A DNA stretch of 64,000 bases from Streptomyces sp. NBC_01478 (GTDB taxonomy: Bacteria; Actinomycetota; Actinomycetes; Streptomycetales; Streptomycetaceae), in NCBI RefSeq assembly GCF_036227225.1, contig NZ_CP109444.1, positions 2,232,001 to 2,296,000 on the forward strand, in the 5' to 3' direction. The notes beneath the pieces are model-generated. The model made no database searches, had not been told where the DNA came from, and was given only the letters and a program-made list of their open reading frames with translations. Shown one piece after another: positions 25,360 through 33,698 of this stretch; position 1 is the first letter of the stretch; each line of letters opens with the position of its first letter. The translations under genes and the position numbers were made by a program.

Positions 25360-26188
25360 GCACCTTTCCGGCGCGTACGGCGTCCAGGAACGTGAGCACG
25401 GCCTGCTCGATGCCCCGCTGCCGGGCCACCGGCACCCAGTCCCCCCGGCGCCGTATCGTCGGCTGGCCCTTGTGGTCGACGACCTCGGCGAGGTTGAGGA
25501 TCTGACGCTTGGTGTCCTGGCCTGAGACCTCCAGGATCTCCTCGACCGAGCCGCTGAGCCGGTTCATCACGCCGAGCGCGGTGAAGCCGTCCCCGGCGAG
25601 CTGGAGCACGAGGTGGTGCAGCAGTCCGTCCTGGACGCGGGCGCGCACGGTGACGTCCTCGACCGGGCCCGGCACCAGGAACCGCAGGGTGTCCACGATG
25701 TGGATGAAGTCGTCCAGGATCATCGCGCGCGGCTTCTCGGGGAGCCCGATCCGGTTCTTCTGCATGAGGATCAGCTCGCGCGGGTGGTCGGCGCACTGCG
25801 CGTACGCGGGGGCGTGGCGGCGGTTGAAGCCGACCGCGAGGGACACGTTCCGCTCTTCCGCGAGGCGCACCAGCCGCTCGGAGTCGGCGAGTTCGTAGGC
25901 GAGGGGCTTGTCGACGTAGGTCGGTACGCCCGTCTCCAGGAGCCTGGTGACGATCTCCGGGTGCACGCTCGTGGGGGCGTGCACGAAGGCGGCGTCGAGG
26001 TCCTGCGCGAGGAGTGCGTCGAGGTCCGTGTGCCGCCGGTCCGTCGGAACGTGGAGGCCGTCGGCGACCCGGGCGAGGGTGGCGGGCGTGCGGGTCTGCA
26101 GGTGCAGTTCGACCCCGGGCAGGCTGCCGAGAACCGGCAGGTAGGCCTTCTGCGCGATGTCACCGAGTCCGATGCAGCCGACCTTCAC
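25277..26188 (-). CDS. Gfo/Idh/MocA-family oxidoreductase
   Basis: NAD(P)-binding sugar dehydrogenase-like protein of 303 residues: MKVGCIGLGDIAQKAYLPVL for the cofactor, VDKPLAYELADSERLV with the catalytic Lys, and NRRHAPAYAQ. It is shorter than the paralogue at 18669 and belongs to the virulence-factor MviM-like branch. A monocistronic gene overlapping lnt by 83 bases at the 3' end. Substrate unknown. Confidence 0.92.
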   Translation of the reverse strand: MKVGCIGLGDIAQKAYLPVLGSLPGVELHLQTRTPATLARVADGLHVPTDRRHTDLDALLAQDLDAAFVHAPTSVHPEIVTRLLETGVPTYVDKPLAYELADSERLVRLAEERNVSLAVGFNRRHAPAYAQCADHPRELILMQKNRIGLPEKPRAMILDDFIHIVDTLRFLVPGPVEDVTVRARVQDGLLHHLVLQLAGDGFTALGVMNRLSGSVEEILEVSGQDTKRQILNLAEVVDHKGQPTIRRRGDWVPVARQRGIEQAVLTFLDAVRAGKVLSARDALATHELCERVVRAVADRPAAA

Positions 26189-26294
26189 GGAGTCTCCCTA
26201 GCGCTCGCCGAGCGGTACCGCCTGTACCTCCTCGGAAGCATACGGCGGGGAATAACCGCTGGTGCGGGCGGTGGGAGCAGGCGAGGATGCGGGC

Positions 26295-26807
26295 ATGACG
26301 ATCGAGCGCAGTGAACCCGCGACCACCGCCGACGAACGCACCATGCTGGAGGGCTGGCTGAAGTACCACCGGGACACCCTCGCCTGGAAGTGCGAGGGCC
26401 TGACCGACGAACAGTTGAGGACCGCTTCCGTGGAGCCGTCCGCCCTGTCGCTCCTTGGCCTGGTGCGGCACATGGCGGAGGTGGAGCGGGGCTGGTTCCG
26501 CTTCGTCATGGCGGAAGAGCGGGTGGATCCGATCTATTACACCGACGCGGACCCGGACGGCGAGTTCCATCTCACCGAGGCGGACACCTGGGCCGAGGCG
26601 TACGCCACCTGGCAGGGGGAGATCGAGGCGGCGAAGGCCAACGCGGCCCGGTTCGCCCTGGACGACCTCTCCGTGGGCAAACACCGGCGCACCGGCGAGC
26701 GCTTCAACCTGCGCTGGATCTACACCCACATGATCGAGGAGTACGCCCGGCACAACGGCCACGCCGACCTGCTCCGCGAGCGGATCGACGGGAACACCGG
26801 TGACTGA
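26295..26807 (+). CDS. DinB-family (DUF664) protein
   Basis: A 170-residue four-helix protein of the DinB/YfiT superfamily. The family His ligands are in GLVRHMAEVERGWFRFVM and YTHMIEEYARHNGHADLLRE, forming a probable metal site. Actinobacterial DUF664 proteins may act as mycothiol-dependent transferases. ATG 26295 is chosen, with GAGG nine bases upstream. Confidence 0.92.
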   Translation: MTIERSEPATTADERTMLEGWLKYHRDTLAWKCEGLTDEQLRTASVEPSALSLLGLVRHMAEVERGWFRFVMAEERVDPIYYTDADPDGEFHLTEADTWAEAYATWQGEIEAAKANAARFALDDLSVGKHRRTGERFNLRWIYTHMIEEYARHNGHADLLRERIDGNTGD

Positions 26808-26958
26808 CGCCGGCGACTGACGTCACGTCACCCGTCAGCCGTCAGCCGTCACCCGGAGCGGGCGCGCACCGTCCGTAAGGGGGCGGAGATCACCCGTGTG
26901 GGGCATCATCCGCCCGTCCGCTGTACCGAACGGGGCCTGAACCAGCAGAGTTGCGCGG

Positions 26959-27447
26959 GTGCATCGAACGACGACCACCGCAACGCTCCTGGTCACCGTG
27001 GCTGTCTCGGCCCTCTCCGGCTGTGTGACGGTCCAACGGCCGGCGGCCCCCGCTCCCCCGGCCGTACCGTCCCAAGCGTCGGTGCCGCGCCCGGACGGGA
27101 GCGCGGAGCCGCAGGTCGTACAGGCCCCGGCGCGGGAGGCGCTGGAACTGATCAACCCGTCCCACCGCTCGAAACCGGCCACGCATCCGCCGCACCACGC
27201 ACCGGCCCCGCCGGCGGCCCAGGCACCGGTACCGGTCCCCCGCTCACACCAGCACCCCCATCCGTATCCCCACCCCCATCCGCACCCGAAGCCGCACCAC
27301 CCCCGGCAGCCGGGCGCCGACATTCCCGACGTGGTCAAGTCGGTCCCCAAGAACACGTCGGACGTCTGTGCCCTGGGCAGGAAGTACGGCGGCTGGCAGT
27401 CGGACAGCCCGCAGTCGATCATCTGCGGTAAGACGTACGGCCGTTGA
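26959..27447 (+). CDS. His/Pro-rich secreted lipoprotein
   Basis: A 162-residue protein with a signal peptide and lipobox (LLVTVAVSALSGC, Cys22). The mature part is Pro-rich, followed by a striking metal-binding-like run of alternating His-Pro (HPHPYPHPHPHPKPHH, about residues 99-114). The C-terminal 40 residues (DVVKSVPKNTSDVCALGRKYGGW) form a small domain with two Cys. A role in metal capture or cell-wall contact is inferred; unrecognised family. GTG 26959. Confidence 0.8.
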   Translation: MHRTTTTATLLVTVAVSALSGCVTVQRPAAPAPPAVPSQASVPRPDGSAEPQVVQAPAREALELINPSHRSKPATHPPHHAPAPPAAQAPVPVPRSHQHPHPYPHPHPHPKPHHPRQPGADIPDVVKSVPKNTSDVCALGRKYGGWQSDSPQSIICGKTYGR

Positions 27448-27487
27448 GGCCGGCGGGGCCGGTCACCGGGACCAGGTCGGCCGGACG

Positions 27488-28039
27488 CTAGGGCCGCTGT
27501 CTCGGCGGCCCCCAACTCTCGTTCTCGCCCCCGTCACCCAGCCGCAGTTCCAGTCGGCCGATCGCTGCTCGCACTCCGTTGCCGTAGCCGTCGTCGGCCA
27601 GGACCGCGCAGGCGCCGCGTGCCCGGTGGAGGTGGGTGCGGGCGGCGTCCGGGCGGCCGAGCTTCACATAGTCGGCCGCGAGGTTCAGGTGCAGGGAGGG
27701 GTAGAAGGCGCGCACCGCGATCGCCCCCTCCCGACCGGAGTCCCCCGTGTCCCCGGAGTCCCCGAGGCCTTCGGAATTCCGCCCGTCCGTCAGCTCGTCC
27801 GCCGCCGACAACGCCCGGAGATCCCAGGCGAGTTCGTCGGTCGGGTCGTCCTGGGTGTCGGCCAGGTAGTGGGCCAGTGTGCAGCGGTGCAGCGGGTCGC
27901 CGTCCTCCCCGAGCTCCGCCCACAGGCCCAGCAGCCGGTCCCGGGCCTCCTCGCGGTCGCCGCCGTGGTGCAGCATGACGATCTGTCCGATCCGCGTCAG
28001 CAGAGCGTCCGGTGCCGCCTGCTCCTGTCGCTCCGTCAC
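27488..28039 (-). CDS. Conserved helical protein, probably TPR-like
   Basis: The 183-residue protein reads as repeated helical pairs (ALLTRIGQIVMLHHGGDREEARDRLLGLWAELGE; LHLNLAADYVKLGRPDAARTHLHRARGA), the second fitting a TPR unit. It is a family seen in streptomycetes, probably a protein-interaction module. Start GTG 28039 is preferred over GTG 28051 because GGAGG lies five bases before it. Confidence 0.8.
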   Translation of the reverse strand: MTERQEQAAPDALLTRIGQIVMLHHGGDREEARDRLLGLWAELGEDGDPLHRCTLAHYLADTQDDPTDELAWDLRALSAADELTDGRNSEGLGDSGDTGDSGREGAIAVRAFYPSLHLNLAADYVKLGRPDAARTHLHRARGACAVLADDGYGNGVRAAIGRLELRLGDGGENESWGPPRQRP

Positions 28040-28142
28040 AGCGTCCTCCACACCTTGTCAGCCACCGTTGGCCGTCCCCCTCGACGCTAACGGGCCCCAC
28101 TGACAATCCCCGTCAGGCGGCCCCGGACCGGCCCGGCCGAGG

Positions 28143-28826
28143 TCAGCCCAGGTTCGGGATGCGCCAGTCGATCGCGGTGTGGCCCTGCTTCGCGACGGCC
28201 TCGTCGATCTGGGTGAACGGACGGGAGCCGAAGAACTTCTTGGCCGACAGCGGCGAGGGGTGCGCGCCCTTGACCACCACGTGGCGCTCCTCGTCGATCA
28301 GGGGGAGCTTCTTCTGCGCGTAGTTGCCCCACAGGACGAAGACCGCCGGGTCGGGGCGGTCGGCCACCGCGCGGATGACCGCGTCCGTGAACTTCTCCCA
28401 GCCCTTGCCCTTGTGGGAGTTGGCCTCGCCGGAGCGGACCGTGAGCACCGCGTTGAGCAGCAGGACGCCCTGCTGGGCCCACGGCATCAGATAGCCGTTG
28501 TCCGGGACCGGGAGGTCCAGCTCCTCCTTCATCTCCTTGTAGATGTTCCGGAGGGAGGGCGGGGTCTTCACCCCGGGGCGGACCGAGAAGCACAGGCCGT
28601 GGCCCTGGCCCTCGCCGTGGTACGGGTCCTGACCGAGGATCAGCACCTTCACCTGGTCGTACGGCGTCGCCTCCAGGGCGGCGAAGACCTCCTCGCGCGG
28701 CGGGAAGACCGGTCCCTTCGCCCGCTCCTCCTCGACGAACTCGGTCAGCTCCTTGAAGTAGGGCTGCTGAAGCTCGTCGCCCAGGACCCCGCGCCAGGAC
28801 TCGGGGAGCATGGAGATGTCGGTCAC
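28143..28826 (-). CDS. ung: Uracil-DNA glycosylase, family 1
   Basis: Removes uracil from DNA. All motifs are present in 227 residues: GQDPYH (65-70, catalytic Asp67), LLLNAVLTV, LWGNYAQKK and HPSPLSA (catalytic His). Start GTG 28826 with AAGGAAG upstream. Located 113 bases downstream of the peptide-binding lipoprotein gene, same strand. Confidence 0.97.
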   Translation of the reverse strand: MTDISMLPESWRGVLGDELQQPYFKELTEFVEEERAKGPVFPPREEVFAALEATPYDQVKVLILGQDPYHGEGQGHGLCFSVRPGVKTPPSLRNIYKEMKEELDLPVPDNGYLMPWAQQGVLLLNAVLTVRSGEANSHKGKGWEKFTDAVIRAVADRPDPAVFVLWGNYAQKKLPLIDEERHVVVKGAHPSPLSAKKFFGSRPFTQIDEAVAKQGHTAIDWRIPNLG

Positions 28827-28939
28827 GTCAACTTCCTTACCGTGTGCGGCGACTGCGATGCGGAGCGACCGCGGAGCGCGGTCTCTTCCATGTCCCAGAA
28901 CCTACAGGCGACCACTGACAACGGCTGCCGCGAGCCGCC

Positions 28940-30517
28940 TCACCAACTGGTCTTGCGGTACAGCTTCCACATCATCATGATCGTCGACGGGTCGAGGGCC
29001 TGTTCCCCGCCGGAGACGTCGTCGCTCGCGGCCACGTACTGCCGGCCCTGCCACAGCGGCAGCAGCCGGGCGTCGTCCACCAGGATCTGCTGGGCGTCCT
29101 CGAACTCCTTGACCACTTCGGCCCGGTCGCTCTCCCGGCGGGACTCGGGCAGCAGTACGTCGGTGATCCTGGTCGACAAGTAGGGCGTACCGAGCGCGTT
29201 CTGCTGCCCCACGAACGGCGCGATGAAGTTCTCGGCGTCGGGGAAGTCCGGGAACCAGCCGCGCCCGAACACCGGGTACTCGCCCTTCTGGTAGCCCGTC
29301 ACATAGGTCTTCCAGGGGCGGCTCCTCAGGGTGATCGTGAAGAGCCCCGAGCCGTCCAACTGCCGCTTGAGTTCCCGGAATTCGAGGGCGGTCTCGGAGC
29401 CGTAGCGGTCGCTCGTGTACCAGAGGGTGAGGGGGACGGGCTCGGTGATGCCCGCGTCGGTGAGGAGCTTGCGTGCCTTGGGGACGCTGGGGTCGCCGAA
29501 GTCGTCGAAGAACGTGGTGGTGTGGCCGGTGAGGCCCTTCGGGACCATCGAGTAGAGCGGGTCCACGGTGTCGCGGTAGATCTTGTGGGTGATCGCCCCT
29601 CGGTCGACGAGCTGGGCGACGGCCTTGCGGACGGCGAGGTTCCCGGCCCACTTGTCCTTGGGGTTGAACACCAGGTAGTTGATGTCGGTGCCGGAACCGT
29701 CGACCAGTTGCAGGCTCTTGGAGGCGCGGCCCTGGAGGGCGATGATGTCGTCGGCGGCGAGGCCCCGGTAGGTGACGTCGATCTTCCCGTCCCGCAGCGC
29801 CTTCACCATGGTGCCTGAGTCCTGGAAGTAGCGGATCGTCACCGCGTCGTTCGCGCGGTCGGCGAAGCCCTTGTAGCGGTCGTTGCGGACCAGTTGGGCC
29901 CGCTTCCCGTCGTCGTACGACTTCAGGGTGTACGGCCCGGAGCCGAAGACCTTGCCGTCCTTGCGCAGCGAGTGCGCGGGGTAGTCGTCGGGGTCGACGA
30001 TCGACATGGCCGGGGTGGCGAGGACGAACGGGAAGGTGGCGTCGGGCTTGTTGAGGTGGAAGACGACCTCGCGGGCGCCGGTCACCTGCACCCGGTCGAG
30101 GCTGCCCAGCAGGCCCGCCGGGCCGCTCGACACGTTGATCTGCCGGATCCGGTCGATGGAGTGCTTGACGGCCTGCGCGTCGAGGGTGTCGCCGTCGGCG
30201 AACTTCATGCCCGTGCGGAGTTCGCAGCGGTACGTCGTGTTCGAACCGTCCGTGAAACGGCAGCTCTTGGCCGCGTCCGGCTCGGGCGCGGTCGCGCCGG
30301 AGGGATAGGCGAGCAGCGTCTGGTAGATGTTGCGGAACAGCTCCCAGGAGCCGTCCCAGGAGGCGGCCGGATCGAGTGTGCTGGGGGCGCTGGTGGTCCC
30401 GACGACGATGGCTCCCCGGTCGTCGGAATTCCCGTCCGAGAACACACCGCATCCGGCCACCAGGGATATCGAGGCGATCGCCGCGCCTGCCCGCAGGCCT
30501 CGGTTCCGGTTGAACAC
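28940..30517 (-). CDS. ABC-transporter peptide-type substrate-binding lipoprotein
   Basis: A 525-residue SBP_bac_5 protein: lipobox LVAGC near residue 22, then YQTLLAYPSG, the signature FADGDTLDAQAVKHSIDRI and VFNPKDKWAGNLAVRKAVAQLVDR. It would capture oligopeptides or similar at the membrane surface, but no permease or ATPase gene is nearby, so it is an orphan. GTG 30517 is chosen because GAGGAG is seven bases upstream; GTG 30523 would be too close to it. Confidence 0.93.
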   Translation of the reverse strand: MFNRNRGLRAGAAIASISLVAGCGVFSDGNSDDRGAIVVGTTSAPSTLDPAASWDGSWELFRNIYQTLLAYPSGATAPEPDAAKSCRFTDGSNTTYRCELRTGMKFADGDTLDAQAVKHSIDRIRQINVSSGPAGLLGSLDRVQVTGAREVVFHLNKPDATFPFVLATPAMSIVDPDDYPAHSLRKDGKVFGSGPYTLKSYDDGKRAQLVRNDRYKGFADRANDAVTIRYFQDSGTMVKALRDGKIDVTYRGLAADDIIALQGRASKSLQLVDGSGTDINYLVFNPKDKWAGNLAVRKAVAQLVDRGAITHKIYRDTVDPLYSMVPKGLTGHTTTFFDDFGDPSVPKARKLLTDAGITEPVPLTLWYTSDRYGSETALEFRELKRQLDGSGLFTITLRSRPWKTYVTGYQKGEYPVFGRGWFPDFPDAENFIAPFVGQQNALGTPYLSTRITDVLLPESRRESDRAEVVKEFEDAQQILVDDARLLPLWQGRQYVAASDDVSGGEQALDPSTIMMMWKLYRKTSW

Positions 30518-30661
30518 ACGCACGCTCCTCGATCCGCCGTACCAAGGGTCGGCAGACCGTACCGCAGTTCCCCGGCCGGAAAAGCTGGTTCGGACGAGGC
30601 TGTTGAGCAGCGATTTTATGACGACGTTGTCATTCGGCTGTGCGCGTTTTATGTCCTGACA

Positions 30662-30706
30662 CGGGCGCCGATTCCGTCAAGGGAACAGCAAAGAGATCGG
30701 CGCCCG
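30662..30706 (-). terminator. Terminator-like hairpin after the SDR operon
   Basis: An 11-base perfect stem (CGGGCGCCGAT at 30662-30672, complement at 30696-30706) with a 23-base loop lies just past the stop codon of the SDR at 30717. No T run follows. Confidence 0.55.
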
Positions 30707-30716
30707 GGCGGATCGG

Positions 30717-31478
30717 TCAGCCCACTCCGGCGTTCAGGAGGATGCCTCCGTCGACGACGAGGGTCTGGCCGGTGATCCAGTCGGACTGGTCCGAGGTCAG
30801 GAAGGCGGCGGCGCCGCCGATGTCGGACGGCACGCCGAGCCGGGCCATCGGGTAGGAGGCGGCGGCCTCCGCCTCGCGGCCCTCGTACAGGGCGGCGGCG
30901 AACTTGGTCTTCACGACCGCCGGGGCGATCGAGTTGACCCGTACGCCGGGCGCGAACTCGTGCGCCAACTGGAGCGTCAGGTTGATCATCGCGGCCTTGC
31001 TGACGCCGTACGCGCCGATGAACGGCGAGGCGGAGACCCCCGCGAGGGAGGCGATGTTGACGATGGCGCCGCCGTTGTCCTTCTGCCAGGCGTGCCAGGT
31101 CTTCTGGGCGAAGCCGAGCGCCGAGATGACGTTGGTCTCGAAGACCTTGCGGGCGACGTTGAGGTCGAGGTCGGCGATCGGGCCGAACACCGGGTTCGTA
31201 CCGGCGTTGTTGACCAGGAAGTCGATCCGGCCGAAGGCCTCCATCGTGCGCTCGACGACGACGGCCTGGTGGGCCTCGTCGTGGGCCTTGCCGGCGACGC
31301 CGATGACGCGCTCGGCGCCGAGCGTCTCGACGGCCTCCTTGAGGGCGTCCTCGCTGCGGCCGGTGATGCAGACCCGGTCGCCGCGGGCGAGCAGCGCCTC
31401 GGCGACGCCGTAGCCGATGCCGCGGCTGGCGCCGGTGATGACGGCGACCTTGCCGGAGAGTTCAGGCAGTTCAGTCAT
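30717..31478 (-). CDS. SDR-family oxidoreductase
   Basis: Short-chain dehydrogenase of 253 residues with GASRGIGYGVAEALL, NNAGTNP, Ser in VNIASLAGVSASP and YGVSKAA. The C-terminus SDWITGQTLVVDGG is FabG-like. Second gene of a two-SDR operon, 32 bases after the upstream gene; the spacer carries short GGGAACAC repeats. AGGAAAAC precedes the ATG. The pair may act on CoA- or ACP-bound beta-hydroxyacyl substrates. Confidence 0.94.
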   Translation of the reverse strand: MTELPELSGKVAVITGASRGIGYGVAEALLARGDRVCITGRSEDALKEAVETLGAERVIGVAGKAHDEAHQAVVVERTMEAFGRIDFLVNNAGTNPVFGPIADLDLNVARKVFETNVISALGFAQKTWHAWQKDNGGAIVNIASLAGVSASPFIGAYGVSKAAMINLTLQLAHEFAPGVRVNSIAPAVVKTKFAAALYEGREAEAAASYPMARLGVPSDIGGAAAFLTSDQSDWITGQTLVVDGGILLNAGVG

Positions 31479-31510
31479 TGTTTTCCTGCGTTCCCGTGTT
31501 CCCGTGTTCC

Positions 31511-32272
31511 CTAGTTGAGCGGTCCGCCGGCGACGTACAGCACCTGGCCGGAGACGAAACCGGCCGCCTCGTTCGTGAAGAAGGCGACGGCGTTGGCGAT
31601 GTCGTCGGGCTCGCCGACGCGCTGCACCGGGATCTGGGTGGCGGCCGCGGCCTTGAAGTCGTCGAAGCCCATGCCGACGCGGGCGGCGGTCGCGGCGGTC
31701 ATGTCGGTGGCGATGAAGCCGGGGGCGACGGCGTTGGCCGTGACGCCGAACTTGCCGAGCTCGATGGCGAGGGTCTTGGTGAAGCCCTGCAGACCGGCCT
31801 TGGCGGCGGAGTAGTTGGCCTGGCCGCGGTTGCCGAGGGCGGAGGACGAGGAGAGGTTGACGATCCGGCCGAAGCCCGCGTCGACCATGTGCTTCTGGAC
31901 GGCCTTGGTCATCAGGAACGAGCCGCGCAGGTGCACGCCGAGGACGGTGTCCCAGTCGGCGACGCTCATCTTGAAGAGCAGGTTGTCGCGGAGCACGCCC
32001 GCGTTGTTGACGAGAATCGTCGGCGCGCCGAGCTCGGCGACGATCCGCGTGATCGCGGCCTCGACCTGCGCCTCGTCGGAGACGTCGGCGCCGACCGCGA
32101 GGGCCTTGCCGCCGGCCGCGGTGATCTTCTCCACGGTGTCCTTGCAGGCGGCCTCGTCGAGGTCGATCACGGCGACCGCACGGCCCTCGGCCGCGAGGCG
32201 TACGGCGGTGGCGGCGCCGATGCCCCGCGCCCCGCCGGTGACAATCGCGACCCGCTGCTCAGTGGTGGACAT
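31511..32272 (-). CDS. fabG: 3-oxoacyl-ACP reductase-like SDR
   Basis: A FabG-type reductase of 253 residues: TGGARGIGAATAVRL, NNAGVLRDNLLFKM, Ser in VNLSSSSALGNRGQANY and SAAKAG. The NNAGVLRDN and RGQANYSAAKAGL stretches are close to FabG4-like enzymes. Substrate may be acyl-CoA rather than acyl-ACP. ATG 32272 follows GAGGAG at eight bases. A consensus promoter and an inverted repeat lie upstream. Confidence 0.9.
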   Translation of the reverse strand: MSTTEQRVAIVTGGARGIGAATAVRLAAEGRAVAVIDLDEAACKDTVEKITAAGGKALAVGADVSDEAQVEAAITRIVAELGAPTILVNNAGVLRDNLLFKMSVADWDTVLGVHLRGSFLMTKAVQKHMVDAGFGRIVNLSSSSALGNRGQANYSAAKAGLQGFTKTLAIELGKFGVTANAVAPGFIATDMTAATAARVGMGFDDFKAAAATQIPVQRVGEPDDIANAVAFFTNEAAGFVSGQVLYVAGGPLN

Positions 32273-32328
32273 TCCTGGTTCTCCTCGCCCTTGAGAGACT
32301 CTCGGCCCTTGAAACCGCGGCCCGCCGG

Positions 32329-32342
32329 TGAGCGACCGCTTA
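32329..32342. promoter_or_regulatory. TetR-type operator candidate before fabG
   Basis: TGAGCG and CGCTTA, nearly perfect complements (one mismatch), flank AC. The site is about 15 bases downstream of the predicted transcript start, where a bound repressor would block elongation. Confidence 0.5.
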
Positions 32343-32360
32343 GTACCTTCGCCAGACGTG

Positions 32361-32389
32361 ACGCTAGAAGCCCTGGCACTCGGTGTCAA
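32361..32389 (-). promoter_or_regulatory. Consensus housekeeping promoter of the SDR operon
   Basis: On the minus strand TTGACA (32389-32384) and TAGCGT (32366-32361) are separated by exactly 17 bases, the best sigma-HrdB promoter in the window. Transcript start is expected near 32354, giving an 80-base leader to fabG. Confidence 0.75.
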
Positions 32390-32414
32390 CGTGCGCGCCG
32401 CCGGGTGTGATCCA

Positions 32415-32831
32415 TTACCTCACCAGCAGGTCCAGCAGGCGCTCCGCCTCGGCCGCGGGATCGACGGTGAGACCGGTGTGCACGGGCCCCGGCTGCACCA
32501 CCGTGGACCGCGGCGCGATCAGCCACCGGAACCGCCGCCCGGCATCGTCCCGCGCCGCCTGACCTGCCGCCTCACCGCCCGCACACACACCTTCCACGGC
32601 GCCCAGCGCGGCCCGGATCCCGGCCACGTCGGCGTCCGGGTCGAGCGCGAGCAGCCTCGCCTCGTCCAGATGGGTGCGGGCGCCGACGTAGGACTGGGCG
32701 CGGCAGTAGACGAGCACCCCCGCGTTGATCTGCTCGCCGCGCTCGACGCGGGGGACGACGCGCAGGAGGGCGTACTCGAAGACGTCCCGTTCGTTGGCCT
32801 CGCTGGGCCGGATGATGTGGCGCTCGGTCAC
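32415..32831 (-). CDS. DUF3037-family protein
   Basis: The 138-residue protein matches DUF3037: YALLRVVPRVERGEQINAGVLVYCR, LDPDADVAGIRAALGAVE and GRRFRWLIAPRSTVVQPGPVHTGL. It starts at GTG 32831, overlapping the stop of the HipA-like gene as GTGA, so the two are translationally coupled. This pairing is conserved in actinobacteria and beyond; the role is unknown. Confidence 0.9.
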   Translation of the reverse strand: MTERHIIRPSEANERDVFEYALLRVVPRVERGEQINAGVLVYCRAQSYVGARTHLDEARLLALDPDADVAGIRAALGAVEGVCAGGEAAGQAARDDAGRRFRWLIAPRSTVVQPGPVHTGLTVDPAAEAERLLDLLVR

Positions 32832-33580
32832 TGGTCCCTCTTGATGCGGTCGTGGATGACGGCGGCGCGGGCGAGGAGGGGCGCCGCGTAGGCCCGGCGG
32901 AGGTCGTCGGGGGTGTCGAAGCCGGGTTCGCCGGTCAGCCAGGCGTCGGGGATCTCGGCGGTGACCTCGGCGAGGAGTCCCTCGGTGACGCGCGGCGCCA
33001 GGTCCCCGGCGGCGGTCGCGAGGTCGGGGCCGAAGCGGGCGAGGGCGTGGTCGGCGGCGTCGTAGGGGCGGGCCGCGGAGGTCTGGGCGCCGGGCCAGTT
33101 GTGGTGCCAGATCATGGTGGCGCCGTGGTCGATGAGCCACAGATCGCCGTGCCACATCAGCAGGTTGGGGTTGCGCCAGGAGCGGTCCACGTTGTTGACC
33201 AGCGCGTCGAACCAGACGATCCGGCCGGCCTCCTCGGGGCTCACCGTGAACGCGAGCGGGTCGAAGCCGAGCGCGCCGGACAGGAAGTCCATGCCGAGGT
33301 TGCCGCCGCCGCTGGACTTCAGCAACTCCTGGACCTGCTGGTCGGGTTCGCCCAGGCCGAGCACGGGGTCGAGGTCGAGGGTCACCAGCCGGGGCACCCT
33401 GAAGCCCAGCCGACGGGCCAACTCCCCCACCACCACCTCGGCGACGAGCGTCTTGCGGCCCTGCCCCGCGCCGCTGAACTTCATGACGTACGTCCCGAGG
33501 TCGTCCCCCTCGACGAGCCCCGGCAGCGAACCGCCCTCCCGCAGGGGTGTGATGTAGCGGGTCGCGATGACTTCCTTCAT
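32828..33580 (-). CDS. HipA-like kinase-fold protein
   Basis: A 250-residue protein of the compact HipA-like family. Nucleotide loop ITPLREGGSLPGLVE, then KFSGAGQGRKTL, catalytic Asp in NNVDRSWRNPN and the metal Asp in LWLIDHG are all visible. It lacks the HipB partner and N-terminal domain of the true toxin. ATG 33580 has no ribosome binding site, but TACTAT lies 10 bases upstream, suggesting a leaderless start. Coupled to DUF3037. Confidence 0.9.
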   Translation of the reverse strand: MKEVIATRYITPLREGGSLPGLVEGDDLGTYVMKFSGAGQGRKTLVAEVVVGELARRLGFRVPRLVTLDLDPVLGLGEPDQQVQELLKSSGGGNLGMDFLSGALGFDPLAFTVSPEEAGRIVWFDALVNNVDRSWRNPNLLMWHGDLWLIDHGATMIWHHNWPGAQTSAARPYDAADHALARFGPDLATAAGDLAPRVTEGLLAEVTAEIPDAWLTGEPGFDTPDDLRRAYAAPLLARAAVIHDRIKRDQ

Positions 33581-33635
33581 GAAGCGAGCATAGTAATCGA
33601 GCGTGATCACCGGCCGCGGGTGAGTCCGATGCTCC

Positions 33636-33679
33636 GTGACGGGAGTGCGGCGAGGGCGAGCCCGCCGCACTCCCGTCAC
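33636..33679 (-). terminator. Strong 17-bp hairpin after the long MFS gene
   Basis: A perfect 17-base stem (left arm begins GTGACGGGAGTGCGGC at 33636; right arm 33663-33679) with a ten-base loop starts 20 bases after the MFS stop, separating it from the HipA gene. Confidence 0.85.
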
Positions 33680-33698
33680 AAGAGCTGCCCGACCGCGC

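Noticed and set aside
28902-30545. 547-codon Arg/Pro-rich minus-strand frame
   Set aside because: Frame-shifted shadow of the peptide-binding lipoprotein.
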